Positions 44,531-55,463 of a stretch of 55,463 bases of DNA are shown in pieces (position 1 is the stretch's first letter; each line of letters begins with the position of its first letter). Source of the stretch: Acanthaster planci (lineage: Eukaryota; Echinodermata; Asteroidea; Valvatida; Acanthasteridae); NCBI RefSeq assembly GCF_001949145.1, contig NW_019091473.1, positions 52,411-107,873 of the forward strand, written 5' to 3'. The notes below the pieces were generated by a model. That model was not told the origin of the DNA. It did not search any database and saw nothing but the letters and a program-made list of their open reading frames with translations. A program made the position numbers and the translations under genes.

Positions 44531-47379
44531 ATAGCAATAGTGTTGCTGAAGTCAATAAAAAGGAGTATTATCGCGTCATACATACATTTTCTTTGCACTC
44601 AACAAACACCAAAATATTTGCGCAGTAAGGTCATCCTACTGCCCAACCATCTCACAATCATGTGCAACTGACTTTACAGTGAAACTGCGGCACTGGTTTG
44701 GCTCTGTCACAAAAAAGCGAAGAAAGTTGCAAATGCTTTAAGACATACCTGGAACATCTTTCTAATTCCTTTTATTTTAGAAAGTCTGTCGATTTCCACG
44801 CAGTCACATGGCATGTTGTACGATGTACTCCAGGGGGCATTGTTGACTGGTGGCTTGCTGGCGGCAATGTCCATTGCGTAAGCCTTTCGATGTAGGCGTT
44901 ATGCATCAACAAAAGGGTCGAACACTGCGGAGAAATCGTCTCCCAATTCCCGCATAATGTTTGGTTTGTAGGATATTTTTTCCAACTGTAAAACATGACG
45001 ATAAATGTTTATTAAACTGAATGGACTGACATTGGTCGAGTCGCCAGCATTAGCATCTTACTACTGGGGAAAATTCATAAACTTCACTTAGTCGTGCCGG
45101 CTGCATCTCCATTGTCCAAAGTTTTCTTGCTAAAAAGCCAAGCAAATTTAGCATACGGAGGTGTTTGACGACGTGTAGAATTTGCAGTTGACCGCTAAGC
45201 CGAACAGACGATGACACTACTTCCCTGCGAGGACATGACACGTCACGTGTCTCTGAGCTGCAGGAACATCGGACTCAAAATATTTTCAGACTCACGAGGT
45301 GGGTAAGACTGTGCGTCACTCAGGCTACATCTGGACTGCATTTCGTGTCTTTGTAGGCGTTTTGTTCGGAAATGCAGTCTTCGTTGAAATGTCGTGTCAT
45401 CCATCTATAATTTCGACTTCAGCGTGCTACTGCTGATCCACTGTCATTATCAGTATAGCACTGCGATGCGTCTGTGCAATGTTAAAGCTTACTATTGCCG
45501 TGAGAACGAGATGGCAGGGGATCGTGGTGAGGCAGTCGCTCGTGCCTGACGATCCGCTTGCGTCGAATGTAACGAGTCGGGCATGTAAAATGCTTCGCAG
45601 TCAACTAGCCGTGCCGTGTCTCATCGTTTATTTTCCAGCGTGTTTCACTTCGGCAGTGATTCATTTCTTCAGCTGGATGCCGTGAATCGAAGGTTTGCCC
45701 ACGAGGGCTGACGGGGTCAATGTTGTTACGCTTTTACTACAAGAAACAGCAAATACCACATCTCGATGTCCAGTTCTGCCCACGCGATTGTGACAGCTTT
45801 GGCCATTTCGTAAACACTGTCCCCTTAATTGATCATTTAACAGACCTAAGAATGAATTCGCGCTGGCTAGCTTTCTTCGGTCAGCTACGACACAGTACAC
45901 TTGGTAAATATTTGTGATATGTAGAGGCAAATGGAAACCACTCTTTACCAAAGTTTATGTGTTAGATAAAGTCACGACATTTTGTGATGTCGACAGCCCG
46001 TTCACTTTCCCGTTAAAAGGAGGGTAAACATGCTTTCTGCTCGTGTTTCCTCAGCTCAAAGCGTGGAAAGATATTCCCGCACACCGTTGGTTCGTGCCAA
46101 GTTCGCATCCTTCGTTTTTACTGCCAATGCAGTAAAATTACACATGTTTGGCTGTGCGCGCTAAGTGTGCCACTCAATGGCCAATTGAAAATTTGATTAG
46201 GAGCCTCCCTGCTCACTTGACCATTTACAACGCACAAATTACCAAATCTACGGAAAAAGTCATAGCCCACTAATTTTCCTATGCGTTTTGTTGAGTTACA
46301 GTATTGAAGTCTTTACATCACGAAATAAATTGAACATAAGAGTGAAAATAACGCGCTGCATGAATCGTGAATCAAAATCGTGGCATATAGGGGCTTATTT
46401 GATAAATTTGTTTTGTGGGCGTAGTGCCGACCCCCTTAACTTCAAAATTTATTTCCCCTACTTCACACACACGAGCAGGAAAGCAAATATGACTACATAA
46501 AAGAACATAGTGTGGCTTTCGGCACGCACTGGCTGATAAGTGTAGCTGCCTCGCTTGTACGTTTAGGTAAACTTAAAATTGTAAAACACTGGCGCCACTC
46601 GTTTATCACTGACCACATTAAAACGCACGGTTTAAAATGTATCAAAAGTGTTGTATGGACTTACTGCAACATTTACGCTGAGTCAATTTACCATGTAACA
46701 GAAATTCATTATCGACGCGCTACTCATGAATTACGCTAAGATATCTATTGATGAGTTGTATTTGCTAATGGTTAAGAACGAGAAATAATCTCAACTGTTC
46801 TTATTGAGTTCTTGCCATTAATTTGTTCGTCCGGTACAAACCACATCTTTCTTAGAAATAAAAAAAATCCTATTGGGAAAGCTAATACAGCTAAGTGATT
46901 TATCTCCCTGTAAACTATATTTATTTTTCCGTCAGGCACTTAGTCTCAAATTTCGCTAAACGACCGACCCCTTGGAGCAGTCTTTCATAATGTGAACTGC
47001 TCTTGCTGACAAGAACCACGATTTATATCCGTGAAAATGCAATCTTCTCTGCAAAACGTCTGTAGGGTGTCCACCCTGAACAAAAATAAATTGCCTTTTG
47101 CCTGCCCCCGCGAGCCGCATTTATTGGCATCAGCATGACCGCAGAGGGTGATTTGTTTGTCAGCTATCGGAAGCAATTTCGGACATTATCTTACATCCTA
47201 CTGGCTTCCAAGATTTTCTGCAGTCACTTAGGAAGTGTTTGTGGTCTGTGTTTATTTTGGTTGGCTCAGGAAAGGGCGTGGAGTTCACTGCACATGCACT
47301 ACAATAGAGAGCATGTTGGCGCCTTTTGCGTCTCGGCTGTTTTTGGTGTTTTTTGTATTTTGTTGGTTTGTTTTTTGTT
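44531..47379. other. intergenic region upstream of the GPCR, no gene seen
   Basis: The receptor promoter and any 5' UTR exon should lie in the left part. No CpG-rich or TATA element stands out. Small ORFs at 45479-45685 and 45661-45951 (minus) show no recognised features. Confidence 0.45.
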
Positions 47380-47632
47380 TGTTCGGTTGTTTGTTCGGTT
47401 TGTTGGTTTGTTTGTTTGTTCTGTTGGGGTGTTTGTTTGTTTGTTTGTTTGTTTGTTCGTTCGTTCGTTCGTTCGTTCGTTCGTTCGTTCGTTCGTTCGT
47501 TCGTACGTTCGTTCGTTCGTTCGTTCGTTCGTTCGTTCGTTCGTTCGTTCGTTCGTTCGTTGGTGGGTGGGTGGTTGGGTGGTTGGGTTGGTTGGTTGGT
47601 TGGTTGGGTGGGTGGGTTGTTTGTTTTTCTTA
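47380..47632 (+). repeat. compound tetranucleotide microsatellite (GTTT)n-(GTTC)n-(GGTT)n
   Basis: Runs of GTTT change to about 25 nearly perfect GTTC units (about 47455-47560, one GTAC variant) and then to GGTT/GGGT units. All three forward frames translate into repeating FVRS-type peptides, which explains the apparent ORFs at 47135-47807. Confidence 0.95.
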
Positions 47633-47659
47633 TTGTTTGGTCAGTGGAGGATTCCCTTT

Positions 47660-50600
47660 TCAGTTAATTAAAACCTGCCTATACAGAGCGGCGAGAGGGA
47701 ATTTTGGCATCGCTATTCTTGGTATAGAATTGGGAGTCCATCCGTGGTCCGTCAGTTCACGAAATGGTAGTTTGTTATTAGGCGAACTACAAGTTATATC
47801 CGAATGAACGGGATTCAGCTACGCAGCAGAGTAACACACACGTCTGTGTCAACAGCCATTACTTCCTTTTCTCAATATGCATTTCTGGCTGCAGTCGTAA
47901 ATGTTGGATGCGACCCTACACAACAATTTCCGAATAGTTAGATGTCTTGTAGCTTGGCGAGGCAGGAGTAAAGACGATCAGACTCAAAAGAGCCTTTGCA
48001 AATAAGACTGGTGCGGCGCATTCCTGAGGCTCCCACGGAACAAAGTCACTTCAGAAGAGCGTAAAAAGAATCGTGACTAAACGATTGTGGCCCACTCGGA
48101 GACGGTACAACAGCGCAAACCAAGCATATAGACAGGACTATTTTCAACGTTACACCACAGGACCCATGGCTTCATATCGTTCCCACTCAGAGCAAACAGA
48201 GGGGTGGTGGTGGTGGTGGTGGTGGTGCTTCTTCTTCTTCGAATCTTTTATCTGTAAATATTCTAACTTCTTGTAACTTCCTGTATTTTTGTTTATTTCA
48301 ATGGAATGAAATATATTTCCATTTGAAAGTCTTCTTCTTCTTCAATTCCGCATACGTACCTCAGCCAATTCCGCAAACGTACCTCAACCAAGAAACGTAA
48401 ATGCTGTAGTGTTAGCCATTACTCCATCTCCATTAATGGCACTCCTAATCATTTTACCGGCGGAGAGTAAATACCAAAATACCACAGAAACTCGTTGCCA
48501 CGGACTGCTATAAGCAATCATTCAATTCCAATGTCATGTGAAGTGCCTGCCTTGTTTTTCCTTTTCGGATTTTTGTAGGCCTATGACCGGATCGTTCTAA
48601 ATGAATTAGAAACGATCCATCAATTTATTAGCACAACAACGATCGAAGATGCTTTCCCGAATTTGGGACCTTATTCGTGATAATTAACGCACGGGAGCTA
48701 CAAAAAGAACCAAATAAAAAGAACCCCTGAATTGAAATACGTTTGCCCCTAATAAATGCTATTTGGGCGTAAGCCTCCTTTGCTTAATTTTTAGCATGCT
48801 TAATTTGTAGCGTGTCTGTAAATACTGATTTTGTTGCCCACTTTTGTGCGACTAGTTGCCGTCTTTATCAAATCACACCTCGTGTGCAGTTGCAAGTACC
48901 ACATGAAAAAGTGGCCTTTTAAAGTTTTTTCCTTTATTGTTATAGGTTGACCCACATACTCTCAACGTGTTCAATTTCTTTTTTTTTTTCAAATTCATTA
49001 ATGGTTACCTTCAAAATCCTTTAAAGGATTCACGAGTTTTCATTTTCCCAGGGTAACCTCTAATTTCGTTTTTGTTCGCTCATCTTTGCACTTTAATTTG
49101 TCAAACTATTTTATGAATTTACCGTACTTTTGCGTGAAAACCAATTAAATTTCGCCCTTCCTAACTGTCAAATGCACGATAGGTGGAACAATTTCTTGAT
49201 TTTGCACGTTATATAAATTTCATTTCATTTCGTCACATGATTGTATTCTATCTTCGGTATTTTTACGTTTTCGTGGCTTAAGTTTTCTACATTAAACATA
49301 ATACTTTATATTTTGTGTCTGTTTAGTTATTCCCTGGTTTGACATATGTCTCTAACTTAAATTATGTAAATATATTTTCAATACTTGTTTGGCTGTCTAT
49401 TTAGTCTTCCACAATTTTATTCTTCTGTAGGCATATGAAAACAGTTGAGGTCCATTTCATGCAAGATACTAAGTACTGGTAGTGGGTCCAGTCATATGAA
49501 AAGCTAGCTGCATTTCTATCTTCACGTCTTTATCAGTCTGTTCATTTTTTCTTGTCTTTCGATTAACCACCAATTTCTCATCCTGCAATATACTCAGGTT
49601 TGTTGCAAGGGGGGGTGGGCTGAGGGTGCCGGGTCCTCTCCCCATCGGTAACAAGCTTAAGATATTGTGGAGATCCGGGGCATAGTAAATTAACATAATT
49701 TATGATGGTGACGTCATTGTGGCCTACGTACTGAAACGCGCACGTGGAGTCTTTTTTTTTCCATTCTGAAGATCATGGCTGACGTCTTCCGCCGAGCCTT
49801 CAAAGAAACCAACAAGTTTTGATGCTAAACCTCCGGAAAACCGAGAGTTTCCAGCTTGGGCGGGAACCCACACTTAAATAGATTACCCCCGAACAGTCAA
49901 GGTGGGTTTAGTTTAAAGGAATTAGTGGTAACTTTCCGGAAAGCTTTATGTATCGGTACGATCTGCCAAACACTTGAAGCTGCATGTATAACATTACATG
50001 TCTGTACATGTACTTGAGGACAATAGCCTTTACATGACTAAAGACGTCCGTTATTCTTTCCATTGTACAGGGTTTCTTTTATGCTTGTAACTTTTCGTCA
50101 TTTGGGATTTTCGACTGGGGCGCAACCTGTCCTTTCCACTACTACTTTGGGACTGGTCAGCTGGTACGTGTGATCTCTCTGATGGAATAAATAGATGCAC
50201 CAATACTTGTAAAGACGAGAAGTCTGGGGTCGTTATTTCGGCATGTTCAGTCTCCCTTCATCATCCTCCTTCACCGGTGGACGAATCACCCCCTGATAGT
50301 TTAAGGCAGGGCTGGACCACCACACTACGAAAAATCGAAGACGCCCTCTTATGTGGTCCCCTAGCTTATACCGTGGCCCCCTTAATGCCTGAATCTGGCG
50401 AGGGTGTCGAATATACTGTGCCAGAATTAATTAATGTGTCGGTGCGTGGCTGTACACCATCCAATGAATCTTAAAATTGGTTGTTCAAACACTAATTCAA
50501 TCCTTACACCTTGTAGATGAACATCCATCGAGACAAATTCCACTGAAATCTGAATGCATTGAATGGGCAAATGTTATAAATAATCAACCATTGATCAAGT

Positions 50601-51959
50601 GACGGAATGAGCAATAACTAAATACCTTGTAGCATTTGCGCCTTCCAGTCCGCTTCAGACGAGAATATAGTTAACCGTTTATGAACTTGAAGGAGAAAAA
50701 GATGTGCAGGAAAATCTATATTACTTTTTTTTCAAAAACAGAAAGGCCTAACAAAAAGCTAAAAAGTGGAGTGCTGATCAGGTTTTATGCTTCCGTTGTA
50801 TGTGCCAAAGCAAGAGGAGAACCAGGTCTGCATGGTGAATGCGGAGGGTGTTTGGCATGCTCAGGAAGAAATCAGAGCAACGAAAGAGCATCACAAAAGA
50901 AAATGCCAACATGGAAAAGTCTATTTTAAATGGTAAAAAAAAACCAACAAACAATCCAAAACAACAACAAACTTCAATAATATGACGTTAGTTTCACAGA
51001 AATTTAATACCACATTATATATATAGTATCTGCAGCAACTATTGAACGTCAGATTCTCCTGTACACAAAGAATTATTTTGCATTAAAAATAACAGGAATC
51101 ACAAATTATTCCTGATAGATGTAGACCATTTTGTTTGTTTTGAGTGCTTGACAATAACTTATAAACACGCAACTTGTAATTCACACTTTTAAACTGTCGA
51201 ATCAGACATTCCCTCTTTCTTCAAACATACCATTACCATACAACAACGTGTCTGGATGCCCTGTTATTTTATTAATACAAGGGGGGCCTTGGCTCATCCA
51301 GTTGGAACTGAGTGAAAGCCTAAAGCACGGCTAGCTCGCAAAGATGTGTGTTGTCACATTAATTTTAACGTTTTAGTTTTCTTTCCTTTTCGAGAAAACA
51401 CCAGAACACATTTTGGCTTGGTTTGTTTATAATCTCAAGACACCAGACATTGTTTCTTGTGACTGTTAAAACTGTAGGATGAAATACAGGTTATATCTAT
51501 TACAAGCCATTTATAATTCATCGGTCTACGCCAACTGAAACGCGAACGGCCACATGAAGTAATCACTAGCACAGACCCCATGAATGAAGTCAGGGCTCAA
51601 GGTACACCATAAATGCCCTTTTCACAGTACTATTAACTCTCTTTTCTTGTCTTTTCCCGAAAGAGTACGGTGAGTGGATGTTTTCTCATCTGTGTTCGAC
51701 ATTTCTAGACTGATAATGTATAAATAAAATGGTGCGACAAAAGTGGAATCGTGCTTAAAGATTGAGAAACGACAAGTGATAATAACCGTTGGCACTGTTG
51801 GAGAGTTTGAAGACTAGTTAAAAAAAATAGCTTGACTGTGGTACTTGTGTTTGACTGTTGCCTATGAAATAGCAAGAAGTTGCAGTGAATCCCGTTTTAC
51901 TTAGCGACTCCGACTATCAGCATCGTGTTGTTCTGTAGGGAGTAATCTTGAACATATCT
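47660..51959. other. intergenic, no gene seen
   Basis: The stretch contains a short (GGT)n-(CTT)n run (48202-48243), A/T-runs and small unrecognised ORFs. A 127-codon open frame at 50091-50474 (+) has no in-frame ATG near its start and no known motif. Confidence 0.45.
48202..48243 (+). repeat. (GGT)n followed by (CTT)n microsatellite
   Basis: About nine GGT units are followed directly by about five CTT units. A second CTT run lies near 48331-48343. Confidence 0.9.
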
Positions 51960-52196
51960 TGGGCCAATCTCATAGAGCATTTTAAGCACAAAAATTGCTT
52001 TTAAGCTTGAGATAACCTTGCTTGGTAAATCAGGTAATTCGCCCAAACTACATGTGATACCGTTTGGGAATGGTATTTAGCTGTCTTTTGGTTAGCATGG
52101 CAATCACAGAAATTAAGCTGGTAAGCTTTGTTTTTTTAAGCGAGGTTTTTTGCTTAAGGAGATTTTGTGCTTAAGCAGTTCTATGAAACTGGCCCA
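51960..52196. mobile_element. MITE-like inverted-repeat element (237 bp)
   Basis: The left end reads TGGGCCAATCTCATAGAGC and then TTAAGCACAAAA. The reverse complement of the right end reads TGGGCCAGTTTCATAGAAC and then TTAAGCACAAAA. The arms therefore match over about 40 bp with few changes, and the centre is rich in AAGC/GCTT words. There is no coding capacity, and the target duplication is not evident. Confidence 0.7.
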
Positions 52197-53190
52197 TGCT
52201 TGACACTGGAAAATGCGTCGATTGAACCGCGAGCCGGCTAGCTGTCTGCAAACGTTCAAGTTTTGTTCTTCCACCAAGGCCTGCTTTGATTTGTTGTATG
52301 GAGTAGCCGTAAAGTTGCACGGAGAGACAGAGGAAATGAAATGCCCCATGTGTTTAAAGTGTTTTGCGTGGTTTGGAACGAGATCGTGAGAGCCGCATAT
52401 CTCGCCAACTACAACTGACACATTTTGTCCACTTCATTAGGGAAGAAACTCCCGGTTAGTTTGTGCAAACAGCATGGCTACGTTTGATGGCCGGTTTATT
52501 TGCATAGGAAATTTATATTAACCCAGGGATCGTGATTGCAACGCAGATATGAACAGCGGGTCAAGTTTCATAGGGTCGACCCACGATTTATCACATTTCT
52601 CTAATTAAAAAACTATGCAACCATTCACTAGGACTGTGGACCGTGCACTGTGAGCTGGATTGACAATTTAACCCAAGGAGTTGCGAGATTTATAATAAAC
52701 ACTCAAGAAAAAAGCCATAAGATGAATTGAAGTACATGTAGGTATATTGTGAGAACCTGACCAACAGCTCCGCTGCCCCGTCAGCAGGATTCCTGCTGCT
52801 GACGTTAATACATGTTCGGCGACGCTCTATGTTCCTGTTTCTGGACTAGTGGCAAACCGGGTCCTTCGGTCGCAGTTAACTCCGATAGGCACTTACAAGG
52901 TGCTTACGAAATTGCCAATAGCTTATGAGTACAAACAGAGGAATCGAGGAGTCCTTCATAAGAATTTGTTTCTCAGATAAACCCGATGCATCACTAACAA
53001 GGAATCGTTTGCCACAATCCTATCTCATTATATTAGAAAAGCAGCGTACAGTTTGAAACGTGTTTTGGGAGATCGGCAAATGTGAAGAGAATTGATGTGG
53101 GAGCCCCTCAAGATTTCATATTCATGGTGTATAATTAAAATTTTTCTTAAGTACCGGGTACATGTACAGTTCTGCACTTTGTATCCAACC
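52197..53190. other. intergenic, no gene seen
   Basis: No recognised coding or repeat content. A short GTACATGTAC-type stretch occurs near 53158. Confidence 0.4.
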
Positions 53191-53283
53191 CCATCATCCT
53201 ATCCATTTTCTAATCCACCCCCTCCGCATCATCCTATCCATCTCCTACTCCGCCCCCTCCCCATCATCATATCCATCTCCTAC
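53190..53283 (+). repeat. tandem repeat, unit about 37 bp, C/T-rich
   Basis: CATCATCCTATCCAT, followed by a CTCCTACTCC-type and a CCCCCTCC block, recurs at about 53192, 53228 and 53264. The last unit is partial. Confidence 0.75.
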
Positions 53284-54329
53284 TTATTCAAGTGAAGTGC
53301 AGAGCTGCATTTTGATCCGGAAGAGACAGTTACTGAACTGAATCCAGTTCCAGTTTGTGGAATCATCAAGTTCCCGTATTTGCGACGGCCATCACGCCCT
53401 TGCCGTTTCGTCTCGAGCCCGTCACTCTTTAATTGGACGTGGTCTTCGTTCCCGTGACAGCTTATTGTTGACCGTCATGAGTTGAACTGTTTTTCGCCAT
53501 CTTTAGAGACCAGCGTTCTTCACTGGTAGTGCCTTACCAAGTTCTCGCCAGTAAGAACACCTTGTATTCCTTATCATTGTAAACTAGTTCCCATCAAAAT
53601 TTTTCTTTGTTACTGTTTGTTACTGAGTAGCATTCTCATTTAATCATATTTATTTGTTCCTCATATCAGTGTGATCTTGTTTAATTTCTTTGTTGCATTG
53701 GAGAAAATGCAAGCTTTGGAATAATTACTGTTCAGAAACAGGAGTTTTTCGGATCGCAACAACAAAATTTTGACCATACAGTCGGAAGAATCATTGTTTT
53801 TGATTTTGGTTCCTTTTATACAATGTTCTACCTTTAGTGCTCTCGCGCGTCCGAGGACCAATTTAAAAAAAGATCTCTCCTGATACAAGAGGGCAGGTCA
53901 TTTGTTGCCGTTTGACATCTCTTTTTAATTGGGATGTAGTACAAACCAAGCCTATGCTATGGCTAGTTTGAATAGCCCAACATTACGACTAAAATTGCAA
54001 TGTTCTTTCGGTGTTAGTGACTACCTATCGACATCCGAATTTCCACATTTTTATGAGTGAAGCTGTGATACCTTCCTTGGTCGTGGGTTTTCCAGAATTT
54101 CCAGGGCTCGCTCTGCGAACAAGTGAGTAGAATATTGCCCTGCGTACTTCCGAACAGGTTTCTCCTGCTTTCTCCCGAAATTACGTCACAGTCAAATCCC
54201 GGCATCATACAGCCACGTCGGTGAGAGTAGTCATGCTCTCTTCCACTGTAAAAACCTGAGATGCGGGACTACACTAAAGGTAGATTTTATTCAATATGAG
54301 GCGCAACAGGGCCAAAATTAATATTTCCA

Positions 54330-54720
54330 GTTACAAAACGAATGCTGCAAACAAAAAATAAAGCTCAACATAAAAAATAAAAGAAAAACTGCATAAACAA
54401 AGGACATGGAGAAAGTGAAAAAGGTAAATTAAAACGAAGAACAGAAAAATGAAGCAGAGCCCTAAAAGCAGCTCAACATTTTCTAAATAAACGATGAAAA
54501 CCTTAAACGATCAGTAAAAAAAGGAAGAGATCAAAGGGCAAAATGAAACTATAAAAGGACACACATAAATAGAAAATCACGACACCAAATGATCAGAGAA
54601 CAAAACCAAAGGATCTACAGACAAAACTAAATCAAAGGACAATACTAAACGACCAAAGGACAGAGCCAAATGATTAAAGGACAAAAAGAAACGAATTAAG
54701 TAAAAGCGAACGTTGAGGGC
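54330..54720 (+). repeat. degenerate A-rich tandem repeat (AAAGGACA-type)
   Basis: Imperfect units of about 18-20 bp containing CCAAAGGACAAAACTAAA-like sequence become clearer toward the right end (54590-54695). The strand is strongly purine- and A-rich. No coding. Confidence 0.6.
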
Positions 54721-54834
54721 AGCAACTGCTGACGCTAAAGGCTAAGTTCAGGCAGTTTGTTATTGTAAATTCACAAACAGCTTGATTTTTGGCGAGCTGC
54801 GAAGCAAGTGCGAGCCTATGTAATAAGGATTTTT

Positions 54835-54895
54835 TGTCTTCTGTCCGTCCCTCCGGCGTCCGCCCGGCGTCCGTCTGTCTGGCCGTCCGCCCTCA
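54835..54895 (+). repeat. short GTCCG/GGCGTCCG repeat cluster
   Basis: GTCCGTCC, GGCGTCCGCC and GTCTGTCTGGCC words are clustered after GGCGAGCTGCGAAGC. The cluster may be part of a larger dispersed repeat running toward the window end. Confidence 0.5.
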
Positions 54896-55463
54896 AATGT
54901 TAAAGTTTTTCCTTGCAGGTCCATAGGTGTTAAAATGTGCCACTGAGTGCTTGTTTGCTTCTTCTTTGAATTCCATCAGTATTTAAATAGTCCCATATGG
55001 CATTAATGCTTAGAAACTTATGAATTTAATTGAAATGGTGCAGAAGTCAACAAGCCAAAGGCGTCTCACAGCTTGCGGCCACCGCTGTTTCCGTCTGTGT
55101 TAAACGGGGAAGACCGGTTGTGCGCATGCGTCAGTTTTTTTACGAGTGCGGGCAAGTTGCATAATTCATGAATCTTGACCCATTTTGTAAACACTGCCTA
55201 AAAGTCATGATAATACTGTATATTCACGATTTTGATGAATGTTTTCGACAACTCCCACACGTTTAAACTTTTTACTCACAAGTGCAACAGGAGAAGCGAA
55301 CTGAAATGGATTTCTTAAGGGCGAAATTTAAAGCTAAACTGAGCTGCTCCGATTTTGTGTTTTTGGCGAGGTAAGATTTACAGATGAAAATTCTATATGA
55401 CGTAGAGTTTTCCTAGCCTAAAACAACACATAATATCACAAAACATCTCTTCATCTTACAAAC

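Noticed and set aside
47135-47807. Long plus-strand ORFs of 113-190 residues with FVRS/FVCL repeats
   Set aside because: They are the direct translation of the GTTT/GTTC/GGTT microsatellite in three frames. No domain or start context supports a gene.
52113-52421. 102-codon minus-strand ORF
   Set aside because: Its C-terminal part is the right arm of the MITE-like element (TTAAGC words), and the rest has no recognisable features.
1-55463. CRISPR arrays, bacterial operons or prophage modules
   Set aside because: No regularly spaced identical repeats with unique spacers are present. Spliced genes and animal transposons show the DNA is eukaryotic.

Overview
The window is nuclear DNA from an animal. 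Coding regions are split by GT-AG introns, intergenic space is long and A+T-rich, and DIRS-like, Ty3/gypsy, hAT-like, SINE and Polinton-like remnants all occur. Dense short palindromes of the ACATGTAC type and frequent TAGGCCTA words suggest a marine invertebrate deuterostome (echinoderm, hemichordate or amphioxus type), but the species cannot be fixed from sequence alone. One unresolved base (n) lies at 8327.

Layout. 1-408 is the end of a tandem array with a unit of about 107 bp. 4111-15090 (+) is a complete arylsulfatase B-like gene of seven coding exons encoding 538 residues, with all ten expected active-site residues. Its fifth coding exon is present twice in tandem (11373-11622 and 11665-11914). 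The copies are the same length and phase and are 42 nt apart, so only one can be used per mRNA. Intron 4 carries a 1.1 kb hAT-like non-autonomous element. At 20614-20878 (-) lies a broken copy of the last arylsulfatase exon, facing the intact gene.

21.3-38.3 kb is a transposon and virus-like graveyard: a degenerate DIRS-like tyrosine-recombinase retroelement (21333-24842, -); a Polinton-like packaging ATPase remnant (about 24940-25650, +); tRNA-derived SINE copies; an unrecognised broken ORF (27628-28179, -); a Ty3/gypsy element with both LTRs (29453-34134, +) inside nested inverted repeats; and two further unrecognised minus-strand coding remnants (36000-36790 and 37659-38300).

42677-44347 (-) is an intact single-exon class A G-protein-coupled receptor with a very long third cytoplasmic loop and DRL in place of DRY. 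The rest, to 55463, shows simple repeats (a large GTTC/GGTT array at 47380-47632), a small MITE (51960-52196) and tandem repeats, with no gene I can support.

Only the sulfatase and the receptor look like working host genes. They are unrelated in function. The strongest biological signal is the duplicated, mutually exclusive catalytic exon of the sulfatase.
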